Part shown: positions 1 through 8,509 of the stretch, piece by piece | How the letters are laid out: every line of letters starts with the position of its first letter | Position numbering within the stretch: position 1 is the first letter of the stretch | NCBI GenBank assembly: GCA_046727175.1 | Contig: JBKPCD010000251.1 | Location: forward strand, 1-54,436 | DNA: 54,436 nt | Source of the DNA: JBKPCD01 sp046727175 | GTDB lineage: Bacteria; Acidobacteriota; Vicinamibacteria; Vicinamibacterales; 2-12-FULL-66-21 | Direction of reading: 5' to 3' | The notes under the pieces: model-generated | Told to the model about the DNA's origin: nothing | What the model saw: only the letters and a program-made list of their open reading frames with translations | The model's database searches: none | Program-made: the position numbers and the translations under genes

Positions 1-1174
1 GCCGTTCATCGATCACGCACCGACAGTCAAGATCGACGGCATCACGTTCTTCACCAGGCACGCGGTCGTGTCCGAGCGCGAAGGTGGGCTGAACTTCCTT
101 CGGGTCATCGACATGAAGACCAAAACGTCGCATCGGATGACGACCGACGAGAGCGATTACTCCCTGTTTCTCGCATCGAATCCCGAGTTCGATACGACGA
201 TGGTCCGTTTGACCTATCAGTCGATGGTCACGCCATCATCGGTGTACGACTACGACATGAATACGCGGCAGCGCACGCTGCTGAAACAGCAGGAGGTGCT
301 CGGCGGATACGATCCGCAGAGATACGAAGGCCGACGGATCTGGGCGGTCTCGCGCGACGGGACGATGGTGCCGATCTCGCTGGTCTATCGCAAGGGCCTC
401 CGCCTCGATGGCCGCGCGCCGATGCTGCTGACCGCGTACGGCTCGTATGGCGCCTCGATGTCGCCGACATTCTCGTCGAACAGGCTCAGCCTGCTGGATC
501 GCGGCGTCGTGTTCGGGCTCGCCTACATCCGCGGCGGCGGCGAGATGGGCGAAGAGTGGCGCGAGCAGGGCCGCATGATGCAGAAGCTGAACACGTTCTA
601 CGACTTCGTCGATTGCGCCGAGTACCTCATCAAGAACAAGTACACGTCGCCGGACCGCCTCGTTATCCAGGGCGCGAGCGCGGGAGGGCTGCTCGTCGCC
701 ACCGTCGTGAACATGCGTCCGGATCTTTTCAAGGCGGTCGTTGCGCAGGTGCCGTTCGTCGATGCCATGAACACGATGCTCGACGCGACGCTCCCGCTCA
801 CGACCAGCGAGTACATCGAATGGGGGAATCCTAACGAGAAGCCCGCGTTCGATTACATCATCAAGTACTCGCCGTACGACAACATCAAGGCGCAGAAGTA
901 TCCGGCGATGCTCGTTCAGGTGTCGTTCAACGACAGCCAGGTGCCGTACTGGGAAGGGACCAAGTTCGTCGCGAAGCTGCGCGCGACGAAGACGGATGAC
1001 AATCCGCTCCTGCTCAAGGCGAATCTCGGGGCCGGCCATGGCGGCGCTTCGGGACGATACGATGCGCTGCACGAGACTGCGTTCACGAATGCATTCGTTC
1101 TGTGGCAGTTGGGACTGCTGAATCAGGGAGGAGCGGCGCACGCGCGTGAACCTGGCGAGCTCGTGAGCAGCTGA
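1..1174 (+). CDS. ptrB: Oligopeptidase B (S9A serine peptidase), 3' part
   Basis: Serine peptidase of the prolyl oligopeptidase family that cleaves short peptides, typically after basic residues. The reading frame is open from base 2, so the gene begins before the window and the GTG at 68 is not its start. What is present is the last part of the beta-propeller followed by the whole alpha/beta-hydrolase domain. The catalytic serine lies in GASAGG (about 670-690), the aspartate in NDSQVPYWE (about 930-955) and the histidine in GAGHGG (about 1030-1050). The segment ending in RGGGEMGEEW is typical of PtrB. No signal peptide can be judged because the N-terminus is missing. The family call is firm; assignment to oligopeptidase B rather than prolyl endopeptidase rests on these sequence motifs. 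Confidence 0.9.
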   Translation, partial: PFIDHAPTVKIDGITFFTRHAVVSEREGGLNFLRVIDMKTKTSHRMTTDESDYSLFLASNPEFDTTMVRLTYQSMVTPSSVYDYDMNTRQRTLLKQQEVLGGYDPQRYEGRRIWAVSRDGTMVPISLVYRKGLRLDGRAPMLLTAYGSYGASMSPTFSSNRLSLLDRGVVFGLAYIRGGGEMGEEWREQGRMMQKLNTFYDFVDCAEYLIKNKYTSPDRLVIQGASAGGLLVATVVNMRPDLFKAVVAQVPFVDAMNTMLDATLPLTTSEYIEWGNPNEKPAFDYIIKYSPYDNIKAQKYPAMLVQVSFNDSQVPYWEGTKFVAKLRATKTDDNPLLLKANLGAGHGGASGRYDALHETAFTNAFVLWQLGLLNQGGAAHAREPGELVSS

Positions 1175-1274
1175 GGCCGCGCCCGTACATCTAGCCGTTC
1201 TCCTTCGCGAGATCCAGCTCCCCGGCGAGCCGAAGTATCAACGATACAACGTGATTCGCGGCCCCTCCGGGCAA

Positions 1275-1303
1275 TTGACAATCTTTACACTGCAAAGTAT
1301 GCT
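1275..1303 (+). promoter_or_regulatory. Sigma-70-type promoter for the lipoprotein gene
   Basis: A perfect -35 hexamer TTGACA (1275-1280), a 17-nt spacer and TATGCT (1298-1303) stand about 30 nt before the ATG at 1333. The start codon is preceded by GGAGG at about 1320. Spacing and distance fit a vegetative promoter. Confidence 0.65.
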
Positions 1304-1332
1304 CCGATAGCAAGTTTATTGGAGGTGCGTAC

Positions 1333-1680
1333 ATGCGCGCTGCGGTCTGTGCCTGTCTCCTCTGTCTCTCCTGCGTGGCATGCCGATCGAACAACATCCT
1401 GCTCGGCCGCGTCGAAGCGATGATCGGGGACCACAAGGTCGTCGTGACCGACTGCTACCGAACCAGCGTGCCTGCGCCCGAACGGAGCACCGATCGAGAA
1501 ACGGGTGTGACGACGCACCACTTCGTGCCGTGCAGGGACGCAGAGATCACCATTCGCGACACGGTCCTCGTCGTCAACGGCAAGGAGTACGGCCCGCTCC
1601 GGGTGGCTGATTCAGTGACCGTGGATCACGGCAAGGTGCTCATCAACGATCGCGACGCCCCCCGGGTTGCCAGTCGGTAA
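1333..1680 (+). CDS. Small putative lipoprotein, unknown function
   Basis: A 115-residue protein that I do not recognise. The N-terminus is a short hydrophobic signal ending in the lipobox-like LSCVAC, which suggests lipidation at Cys17 and membrane anchoring. The mature part is polar and contains three cysteines besides the lipobox, including DCYRTS and VPCRD, which could form a disulfide or bind a metal. The C-terminal half has beta-rich segments (TVLVVNGKEYG, VDHGKVLINDR). A GGAGG ribosome site lies 8 nt before the ATG and a strong promoter lies further upstream, so this is a real, separately expressed gene. Confidence 0.7.
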   Translation: MRAAVCACLLCLSCVACRSNNILLGRVEAMIGDHKVVVTDCYRTSVPAPERSTDRETGVTTHHFVPCRDAEITIRDTVLVVNGKEYGPLRVADSVTVDHGKVLINDRDAPRVASR

Positions 1681-1851
1681 TCGATCCGCGCGATCCTGCT
1701 CTTGTCAAGCTGACGGCACCCCTCGAGGATTCGAACCCCGTTAGGTCTCCGCACGCCCTTCCGGGCACGCAAGAAGCGCCAACCATCGTCCTGAAGGAGA
1801 ATACGGACGGCTTGGTGGCAAGTCGTAAGACTTCTTGCCGGAGTTTTGCAG

Positions 1852-3270
1852 ATGAGCAGACGTGTCGCGACGTTCGTGAGCGCACTGATAGCGACAACGA
1901 TCGCATCGGCTCAGCGCCCCCAATTCAGTGATGCGGTTCGCGGATTCATCAAGATCGACGCGCCTGCCGTCGCGTTGACGAACGTTCGTGTGATCGACGG
2001 CACGGGAGCGCCTGCACGTCCGCAGCAGACGATCGTCATCCGCGACGGCAACATCGCCGAGATCGGCGACGCGACTCGCGTGAAACCTCCTGAGGGAGCA
2101 ACCGTCGTGGAGTTGTCAGGCCGCAGCGTGATTCCTGGGCTCGTTATGGTTCACGAGCACCTGTACTACCCGACAGGACCCGGAGTTTACGGACAGCTGG
2201 GAGAGAGCTTCATCCGTCTGTATCTCGCAGGCGGCGTAACGACCATGCGAACGGGTGGGAACGTGAACGGCTTCATGGATCTGAAACTGAAGCAACTCAT
2301 CGATGCTGGGCAGAAGGCAGGTCCCGCAATCGACGCAACCGCGCCATACCTGAACGGACCGAACCCCTTCGCACAAATGCGCGAGATGAAGGGCGCCGAC
2401 GATGCGCGACGTCAGGTCGCCTACTGGGCCGATGAAGGGGCGACGTCGTTCAAGGCATACATGAACATCCGTCGCGACGAGCTGCGCGCCGCGGTCGAGG
2501 AAGCGCACAAGCGCGGCCTGAAGATTACCGGCCACCTGTGTTCCGTCACCTATGCCGAAGCGGCTGACATCGGCGTCGACAATCTCGAGCACGGCTTTCT
2601 CCCGGCAACTGATTTCGTCAGCGAGAAGCAACCGGACGTTTGTCCGGGTCAGGGGCGCGGTCAGCAGACAATCGCGACGCTCGATGAAAACGGCGAGCCG
2701 TTCAAGGCGCTCGTCAACAAGCTGATCAATCGCCATGTCACCCTGACGTCGACGTTGACCGTGTTCGAGACGTTAACGCCCGGGCGGCCGGTGCCACCCG
2801 GCCTCGACGTCCTCGTGACGCCGTTGAAGGAGCAGTTCCTGCAGACCCATGCGCGTGTATCGCAGAATCAGCCGTCGACCTACGTCAGGGCCTTTCCAAA
2901 AGCGATGGCGCTCGAGCGCGCGTTCGCGAAGGCGGGCGGAAGTCTGATCGCCGGCACCGATCCGACCGGGGCCGGCGGTGTGATTCCCGGGTACTCGAAC
3001 CAGCGTCAGCTGGAGCTGCTCGTCGAAGCGGGGTTCACACCGCTCGAGGCGATCTCGATTGGCACGCTCAACGGCGCGAAGTACCTCGGGCGCGACCAGC
3101 GGATCGGCACGATTGCGGTTGGCAAACAGGCGGACCTTGTGGTGATCAATGGTGATCCCTCAACGAATATCGCCGACGTGCGCAACGTCGAAACCGTCTT
3201 CAGGCAGGGCGTTGGTTTCGATCCAGCGAAGCTCATCGAGTCGGTGAGGGGCAACGTTGGACTGTGGTAG
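1852..3270 (+). CDS. Secreted imidazolonepropionase-like amidohydrolase
   Basis: Metal-dependent hydrolase of the amidohydrolase superfamily, about 472 residues, in the imidazolonepropionase/prolidase-like group often found exported in acidobacteria. The ATG at 1852 is preferred over the TTG at 1846; it is followed by a signal peptide (MSRRVATFV...ASA). The HxH metal motif is VHEHLYY, a lysine in SFKAYM may be the bridging residue, histidines follow in ITGHLC and NLEHGF, and the catalytic aspartate is in AGTDPTG. The C-terminus returns to the small beta domain (GKQADLVVINGDP). The substrate cannot be read from sequence; peptide-like or lactam substrates are likely. A second paralogue of the same kind lies at 33970-35421. 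Confidence 0.85.
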   Translation: MSRRVATFVSALIATTIASAQRPQFSDAVRGFIKIDAPAVALTNVRVIDGTGAPARPQQTIVIRDGNIAEIGDATRVKPPEGATVVELSGRSVIPGLVMVHEHLYYPTGPGVYGQLGESFIRLYLAGGVTTMRTGGNVNGFMDLKLKQLIDAGQKAGPAIDATAPYLNGPNPFAQMREMKGADDARRQVAYWADEGATSFKAYMNIRRDELRAAVEEAHKRGLKITGHLCSVTYAEAADIGVDNLEHGFLPATDFVSEKQPDVCPGQGRGQQTIATLDENGEPFKALVNKLINRHVTLTSTLTVFETLTPGRPVPPGLDVLVTPLKEQFLQTHARVSQNQPSTYVRAFPKAMALERAFAKAGGSLIAGTDPTGAGGVIPGYSNQRQLELLVEAGFTPLEAISIGTLNGAKYLGRDQRIGTIAVGKQADLVVINGDPSTNIADVRNVETVFRQGVGFDPAKLIESVRGNVGLW

Positions 3271-3286
3271 ACGCGGGTGCATAGCC

Positions 3287-3354
3287 AGAAGCTAGAAGTC
3301 AGAAGCTAGAGTGAATTCAGTCTCTATCGCTCTAGCTTCTGGATTCCAACTTCT
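3287..3354. repeat. Heptamer array with inverted halves (AGAAGCT type)
   Basis: Phased 7-nt units AGAAGCT/AGAAGTC run from 3287 to 3314. Complementary units AGCTTCT, GGATTCC and AACTTCT occupy 3334-3354. The two halves can pair into a hairpin. The array fills most of the gap between the amidohydrolase stop and the methyltransferase start. Confidence 0.75.
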
Positions 3355-3365
3355 GACGTTTTCAC

Positions 3366-4076
3366 ATGTACGACGCGGACCTCGCCTACATTCACTACAT
3401 CGGCTTCGGCGGGTTCTCGCGGGCCGCGGCGCCCTGGATTCTGCGTCAACTGCACGAGGCCGGGATGGATCGCGGCCGAGTCGTTGATCTGGGCTGCGGA
3501 CCCGGCGTGCTGACCCGTGCGCTCTCGTCGACGGGCTACGAGGTCACCGGAATCGACGTCTCACCCCGTATGCTCGAGATCGCCCGTCGGATCGTGCCGC
3601 GCGCGAGGTTCCGCAGAGCGTCGATTCACGACATCAGCCTGCCGACGTGCGACGCTATCATTTCGATCGGCGAGGCGATCGCGTATCAGGGTTCTCCAGC
3701 GAGGCGGCGGCCGTCGCTCCGGTCTCTCTTCGCGCGCGTCAGCAGGTCGCTGCGTGTCGGCGGGCTGTTCATTTTCGATCTGCTCGTGCCAGGACCGGAG
3801 TCACTGACCTACCGCACATATCAGATCGGCAACGACTGGGCGGTGCTGGTCGATTCGCGCGAGAGGTCGTCCCTCGTCACGCGGCACATCACCACGTTTC
3901 GAGCCGTCTGCGGACGGTACCGGCGTGGCGAGGAGCGACATGCTGTAAGGGTTTACCGGTCCACCGACGTGACGCGCTGGCTCGAGGAGGCCGGGTTCAG
4001 CGTGAAGATCCGTCGCGGCTATGGCGTCGCGCGGCTTCCCCCGCGTCGGCTCGCCTTCATCGCCCGGCGCCGCTAG
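3366..4076 (+). CDS. Class I SAM-dependent methyltransferase
   Basis: A 236-residue Rossmann-fold methyltransferase. Motif I is VDLGCGPGVLTRAL (residues about 39-54), followed by the acidic residue ending motif II in VTGIDVSPRML, so S-adenosylmethionine is the expected donor. A conserved strand (ISIGEAIAYQ) and the segment LRVGGLFIFDLL match the family. There is no signal peptide, so it should be cytoplasmic. The acceptor is unknown. It is followed by a 13-nt repeat array and a convergent gene, so it probably ends its transcription unit here. Confidence 0.8.
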   Translation: MYDADLAYIHYIGFGGFSRAAAPWILRQLHEAGMDRGRVVDLGCGPGVLTRALSSTGYEVTGIDVSPRMLEIARRIVPRARFRRASIHDISLPTCDAIISIGEAIAYQGSPARRRPSLRSLFARVSRSLRVGGLFIFDLLVPGPESLTYRTYQIGNDWAVLVDSRERSSLVTRHITTFRAVCGRYRRGEERHAVRVYRSTDVTRWLEEAGFSVKIRRGYGVARLPPRRLAFIARRR

Positions 4077-4079
4077 CTG

Positions 4080-4194
4080 GGGACAGCCAACCGGGACAGC
4101 CAACCGGGACAGCCAACCGGGACAGGCACGAGGGACAGGCACGAGGGACAGGCAAACGTGCCAGCCACGCTTGGGTGTCCCGGTTGGGTGTCCC
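4080..4194. repeat. 13-nt tandem array with inverted second half
   Basis: Six gapless 13-nt units start at 4080, 4093, 4106, 4119, 4132 and 4145. The first three are GGGACAGCCAACC; the others vary only in the last bases. Two inverted 13-nt units (complement GGGACACCCAACC or close) occupy 4169-4181 and 4182-4194. The array lies between two convergent genes and could fold into a long stem on either RNA. Confidence 0.85.
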
Positions 4195-4217
4195 TGATTC
4201 ACGTCCGCCGCGGTGCG

Positions 4218-5597
4218 TCATCGTGCGGCGGCGATCACTGCGTCGAGAGCTGAAGAACGCGTTTCGCGCGCCAAGACGCGGCCGTGCCAAATCAGGCAGG
4301 CGACGTTCGCGAACGAGAGGAGAACACCGAGATCGATCCCCAGCATCATCCGCGGGATCGACCAGCCGCGACCGAGGCCGATTCCGTAGAACAGGTTCAT
4401 GTTGAGCGCGACGATTCCGCTGATGGCGTAGAACAGCGGACGCAGCGAGGGTCGCAGCGCACCGGCGAGCGCGAGGAGGGGAACCGCGAGCATCATGTGA
4501 TGCTCGTGCACGCCGACACCAAGGACGAAGAACGTATGAACGGTGAATGAAGCCACGAGCGCGTGGACCGCGAGATCCCCGGCGCGGCGCGCGCGCCACA
4601 TGCCCCATCCGCTGACGAGGACCACTACGCTCGTCGCAAGTGGCCGAGGATTTGGGAACCCGACCTCCTGGAACGTGCTGATGGCCATGATGCGATTGAC
4701 CGGCACGAGGAAGGCCTTGGGAAACCCAAGGCTGGGAATCAGGTACCAACCGCGCAGCACATAATTCACGATCCACCAAATGTTCGCGGCATAGCCGGAC
4801 AGGATGTTCCGACGCGCATAGAACGATCCGAACGCGAGCCACATGTTCGGGAGTGCGCCGACAAGCGCGAACGGCGAGAGCAAGACCATCGCGGCGAGCG
4901 CGCATCCGACGGCTGCGCGTCCGGCAAGACGGCCCCCGCCGATGTGCCACGCTGCCATCGAGAACGCCGGCACGAGCAGGATCGCCTGTGGCTTGGTCAG
5001 CACTGCGAGCGCGAGGCTCGCACCAGCCAATTCTGCGACGCCGACTACGGTCCTGGGGCGAGTGGTCTCCGAGCCGGGCTCTTCGTGCAGCAGCACGAAC
5101 GCGAGGATGGCTGGCAGCATCATCAACGGATCGAGGTACCCGAGAACCTCGCCGTTGAGAATCGTCGCAGGGTTCAGCCAGTACGCCGACGCGACCCACT
5201 GTGCTGCTTTGATGCTCGCACTGTGGCGCAGCGCCGTCCTCACGAGCACGAACGTCAGGAGCACGTTGCACAGCAGCCCGGGAAGCTTGATCGATCTCGT
5301 GAGGGCCGACCCATCCGAGAACGCCGGGTCCATCGCGCGATACGCGTGACCGACGATCGCGAGCGTATAGATCGCGGCCGGCGGATAGTCCACTGTCGTC
5401 TCGAGTCGTCCCCAGCGGACCACGCCGCGGACAGGAGGGTGGCCGCCGACGCCGTACACGCGCGTAACGTGTTTCGACGCCGCATACGCCCAGATCTTCC
5501 AGGTCCCCACGTCTTCCGTCCCGGGAAGAGGCAAGCCCATCACGCGGACCGCCGCCCCAACGGCGAGCGCCGTCAGCAGCACGAGATGACGGATCAC
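4218..5597 (-). CDS. Multi-spanning GT-C type glycosyltransferase
   Basis: About 459 residues with roughly ten hydrophobic segments, in the style of GT-C transferases that use polyprenyl-phosphate sugars on the outer face of the membrane. Typical features are the acidic loop after the first helix (GTEDVGTWKIW) and the VDYPPAAIY motif. Later signs are TKPQAILLVP and the HEHHMM loop. The GTG at 5597 overlaps the TGA of the PepSY gene (GTGA), which implies translational coupling; a longer reading from 5693 would overlap that gene by 100 nt and is unlikely. The sugar and acceptor are not predictable. Confidence 0.75.
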   Translation of the reverse strand: MIRHLVLLTALAVGAAVRVMGLPLPGTEDVGTWKIWAYAASKHVTRVYGVGGHPPVRGVVRWGRLETTVDYPPAAIYTLAIVGHAYRAMDPAFSDGSALTRSIKLPGLLCNVLLTFVLVRTALRHSASIKAAQWVASAYWLNPATILNGEVLGYLDPLMMLPAILAFVLLHEEPGSETTRPRTVVGVAELAGASLALAVLTKPQAILLVPAFSMAAWHIGGGRLAGRAAVGCALAAMVLLSPFALVGALPNMWLAFGSFYARRNILSGYAANIWWIVNYVLRGWYLIPSLGFPKAFLVPVNRIMAISTFQEVGFPNPRPLATSVVVLVSGWGMWRARRAGDLAVHALVASFTVHTFFVLGVGVHEHHMMLAVPLLALAGALRPSLRPLFYAISGIVALNMNLFYGIGLGRGWSIPRMMLGIDLGVLLSFANVACLIWHGRVLARETRSSALDAVIAAAR

Positions 5598-6148
5598 CAG
5601 AAGACCTGTTGAATGCCGCGGCGGACCTTCGGGCGCATCTTGAAGTAGATGATGAGGCCAGTCGCGGTCAACACGAACAGCGCGACCGCCCACACCATTG
5701 CCAGTACCAGCCCACCATCGCCGAATGCCTCGCCGCTATGCAGGCGATTCAGGAACGGCTTGTCGGCGTACGAATCGGTCTTCAGCAGCGCGCCCGTTCG
5801 AGAGTTGATGACGAACTGGCGATCCTCACGGCCGGTGGGTTTACCCGTGAAGATGGTAACCGTCGGCGGATCTCCTTTGAATTGGATCGTGACCTTGTCG
5901 ACTGGAGCGTTGCCCCCAGCTGCTGCTGCAGTGGCGACCGCCTTCAGGAGTGGGCGGGACCATGCTTCCGGCGCGGACGCAAGCCACACGGGGCTCACGA
6001 CATCGCGAGTGGCCTCGCAAAGTGCTTGGTCTTCGCCGAAGAACTCGCTGAACGCGAGGATCGCGCCCGTGGACGACGCGAACAGGAGAAAAGCGGCGGC
6101 AGGAAAGCCAATCCACCGATGCCATTTCCGCCAGAACGCTAGATTCAA
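5594..6148 (-). CDS. PepSY-type membrane protein
   Basis: A 184-residue protein with an N-terminal helix (WRKWHRWIGFPAAAFLLF), a periplasmic domain and a C-terminal helix (LVLAMVWAVALFVLTATGLIIYF). The middle shows the PepSY pattern: ITRAGALL-like VINSRTGALLKTD followed by LNRLHSGEAFG. Proteins of this PepSY-TM class are often linked to redox or iron reduction, but no partner for that role is visible here. The stop overlaps the start of the downstream glycosyltransferase by 4 nt, so the two are probably one operon, divergent from the sigma factor gene. Confidence 0.75.
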   Translation of the reverse strand: MNLAFWRKWHRWIGFPAAAFLLFASSTGAILAFSEFFGEDQALCEATRDVVSPVWLASAPEAWSRPLLKAVATAAAAGGNAPVDKVTIQFKGDPPTVTIFTGKPTGREDRQFVINSRTGALLKTDSYADKPFLNRLHSGEAFGDGGLVLAMVWAVALFVLTATGLIIYFKMRPKVRRGIQQVFW

Positions 6149-6203
6149 ATGCTCTCACTCCTGTGTGTGCCACAATGGTCGTATATCGTATTCCACTCCA
6201 GCT

Positions 6204-7145
6204 GTGGCTCTCGTACGCCTTGACGACGATCTGGTTCAGCGCCTGTTCGGAGAGTCTGGCGGCGCGCGCTGGAGCGTCCCGGTCGAGCGATTTGCCGAGG
6301 CGCTGAAGGCGAGCGTCGAGCGGGCGCTCTCCGGAAAGCCCACGAATCGCGCGGCAATGGAACGTCATCTGCGCGCGCTGCACCTCGAGGATCTCGCGCT
6401 GGCCTGCGCGTGCGCTGACGGTCACGAGAACGCGTGGGAGCAGTTCATTCGCGAATATCGGCCAGCCCTTTATCGGGCCGCGGATGCACTCGAGCCCGGC
6501 GGGGGTGCTCGCGATTTGGCAGACTCGTTGTACGCGGACCTGTACGGCTTGACCGAGCGCGGCGGGCAGCGGCGCTCGCTCTTCACCTATTATCACGGGC
6601 GAAGCAGTCTGGCGACCTGGCTCCGCGCGGTGCTCGCGCAACGGCACGTGGATCGCGTGCGAGCCGGGAAACGTTTCGAGCCCCTCCCCGACGAACCGCC
6701 GGAAGCGGCGGCGTCATCGAAGCCGCCGGACTTCGATCGAGCACGCCATCTGGCGCTCATCGAGCGTGCGCTGCTGAATGCCGTCGACCGCCTGCCGGCT
6801 CGAGACCGTCTGCGATTGTGCAGCTACTACGCCGAGGACTTGACGCTTGCACAAACCGGTCGGCTGCTGAACGAGCACGAAGCGACCGTCTCGCGGCAGC
6901 TCGCGCGCACACGACGCGTGATTCGAGAGCAGGTCGACGCGGAACTGAGCAGCGCGGGTCTGACGCAACACGAGGTTCTGGAGTGTTTTCAGTCTGCCGC
7001 GGAGGATGCGCGTCACCTGGATCTTGCCGTCGCGCTGAGCTCGGCGGCCGATCACGACTCACAGCGTGTATCCGCAGGTGCCCCAGCCGCGGAGCGGCCG
7101 GGATCTGCTGAGCGCAAGGATCCGGCGTCGGATCGTTCTTATTGA
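6204..7145 (+). CDS. ECF-like RNA polymerase sigma factor
   Basis: About 313 residues. Residues about 75-160 look like sigma region 2 (WEQFIREYRPALYRAA, then SLATWLRAVLAQRHVDRVR). Residues about 185-245 look like region 4, with LPARDRLRLCSYYAEDLTLAQTGRLL and the recognition helix EATVSRQLARTRRVI. A 70-residue N-terminal extension and a 60-residue C-terminal tail are unusual for a plain ECF factor. The GTG at 6204 is the first start after the divergent PepSY gene; no good ribosome site is seen, so the start is uncertain. The anti-sigma gene follows at once, a standard pairing. Confidence 0.75.
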   Translation: MALVRLDDDLVQRLFGESGGARWSVPVERFAEALKASVERALSGKPTNRAAMERHLRALHLEDLALACACADGHENAWEQFIREYRPALYRAADALEPGGGARDLADSLYADLYGLTERGGQRRSLFTYYHGRSSLATWLRAVLAQRHVDRVRAGKRFEPLPDEPPEAAASSKPPDFDRARHLALIERALLNAVDRLPARDRLRLCSYYAEDLTLAQTGRLLNEHEATVSRQLARTRRVIREQVDAELSSAGLTQHEVLECFQSAAEDARHLDLAVALSSAADHDSQRVSAGAPAAERPGSAERKDPASDRSY

Positions 7146-7152
7146 GAGCATC

Positions 7153-8292
7153 ATGGGCAGGCAAGGGAACGTTATCGGAAACGACGCGGCTGCGGAGAAG
7201 CTGTTGCGACGCTCGCTGACCGGCCGTACGGACGGCAACCCGGAAGGTGTGTGTCTCGACGCCGAAACCGCGGCCGGGTGGTTTGACGATGCGCTGTCGA
7301 ATGACGAACGCGCCGCAGTCGAGGCGCACATCGCCGAGTGTTCGCGGTGCCGCAGCCTCGTCGCCACAATGGTCCGTGTGTCGCCCCCGGTCGTCCCTCG
7401 TCAACACTGGTGGCAGCGATCGCCCATCCGATGGCTCGCGCCCGCCGCGGCTGGACTCGCGACGGCGGCAGCAATCTGGATTGCGATCGATCTGCACCCC
7501 TCGCAGCAGCCGGTGGTGAAGATCAATCCGTCGGCAAACGCTCCCGCATCTCCTGCTCCACGGGAAACACCCCCGGCGCTCGCAGATCGCAGAGCGTCTG
7601 AAACGCCCTCGGGGGAACGCGCTCCTGTTGCGGACAAGGCCGACGAGTCCAGCCGAGTGCGATCGCTGGCGAAATCAGCCAGGCAGGCGGCAAAGCCGGC
7701 GCCAGCGGAATCCGAATTGCGGGAACGCCGCGACAAGACCGTCGCCGCGCGCGACGTGGACGCCGCTGGTGCCCCAGCTGCGAAGCCGGAGTCGAAGCCG
7801 TCTGAGGCTGCCGGCGCGCAGACGGACGCGGTCGCACAGCGCGCGGAACGATTCGCAGCCGTGCCTGCGGCACCTGAGCCTCTGCCTCGGACGCAAATGC
7901 GTACAGCCGCGGAGGGCGTCGTCGCCGGTGTGGCAGGAAGGCCTGTCGTCGAGATCACTTCTCCCGATCCATCGAAGCGCTGGAGGCTCGAAACATCCGG
8001 CACCGTCGCGCGCTCGACCGACGGCGGAATCACGTGGGTCAGTCAGTCCATTGGACTTCAGACCACGCTGACGGCCGGAATGTCTCCCGCGCCAGATGTC
8101 TGCTGGATCGTGGGGCGCGCCGGCGTTGTCCTGCTGACGATGGACGGTCGGACCTGGCAGCGCGTCCCGTTTCCGGAGTCGGTTGATCTTCGGTCGGTCG
8201 TCGCTTCGAGTGAGGAATCGGCGGTCGTTGTCGCGAGCGACAACCGGACGTTTGCGACGACAGATGGCGGTCGTATATGGACGCAACGCTGA
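7153..8292 (+). CDS. Anti-sigma factor with zinc finger and Ycf48-like repeats
   Basis: About 379 residues. The N-terminal cytoplasmic part has a zf-HC2-like anti-sigma zinc site with H and CxxC in VEAHIAECSRCRSL. A single membrane helix follows (LAPAAAGLATAAAIWIAI). A long Pro/Ala/Lys-rich linker then leads to a C-terminal region from about residue 270 with repeated blade motifs: VARSTDGGITWVSQ, LLTMDGRTWQRV and FATTDGGRIWTQ. These match the Ycf48/BNR-like propeller pattern, though only two to three blades are present. The ATG at 7153, 8 nt after the sigma stop, is preferred over the GTG at 7066. Inference: the outer domain senses a signal and the inner domain holds the sigma factor. Confidence 0.75.
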   Translation: MGRQGNVIGNDAAAEKLLRRSLTGRTDGNPEGVCLDAETAAGWFDDALSNDERAAVEAHIAECSRCRSLVATMVRVSPPVVPRQHWWQRSPIRWLAPAAAGLATAAAIWIAIDLHPSQQPVVKINPSANAPASPAPRETPPALADRRASETPSGERAPVADKADESSRVRSLAKSARQAAKPAPAESELRERRDKTVAARDVDAAGAPAAKPESKPSEAAGAQTDAVAQRAERFAAVPAAPEPLPRTQMRTAAEGVVAGVAGRPVVEITSPDPSKRWRLETSGTVARSTDGGITWVSQSIGLQTTLTAGMSPAPDVCWIVGRAGVVLLTMDGRTWQRVPFPESVDLRSVVASSEESAVVVASDNRTFATTDGGRIWTQR

Positions 8293-8294
8293 TC

Positions 8295-8392
8295 AGGAGG
8301 TAGGAGACGGGAGACGGGAGACAGGAGGTAGGAGACAGGAGAGAGGAGGTAGGAGACAGGAGACAGAAGTTGGAAGCTAGAAGTTAGAGCGT
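8295..8392. repeat. Fourteen gapless heptamers (AGGAGAC/AGAAGTT type)
   Basis: Starting 2 nt after the anti-sigma stop, fourteen 7-nt units follow with no slip. The first ten are AGGAGAC, AGGAGGT or GGGAGAC. The last four drift to AGAAGTT/GGAAGCT, the unit type seen at 3287 and 25957. The plus strand is purine-rich throughout. No inverted half was found. Confidence 0.85.
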
Positions 8393-8509
8393 CGATCCCA
8401 CCACCCTCGGCCCGGCACGCCTCGCGCAAGAAAAACCCAGGACCTCGTTCTATCTGTAGCGGGCCATTCATGCGAATCGTCAGGTCCGCGTCGCTGAAGG
8501 AGTGAAACC

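Noticed and set aside
1715..1800. tRNA-like T arm (GGTTCGAATCC on the minus strand) after the small lipoprotein gene
   Set aside because: The T stem and loop are good, but no matching 5' acceptor, D arm or anticodon arm can be found within 90 nt. It may be a remnant of a tRNA; too little is left to call it.
4057..5612. Two long open frames, one per strand, in the glycosyltransferase region
   Set aside because: Only the frame 4218-5597 encodes hydrophobic helices with a transferase pattern; the others are Arg/His-rich shadows.
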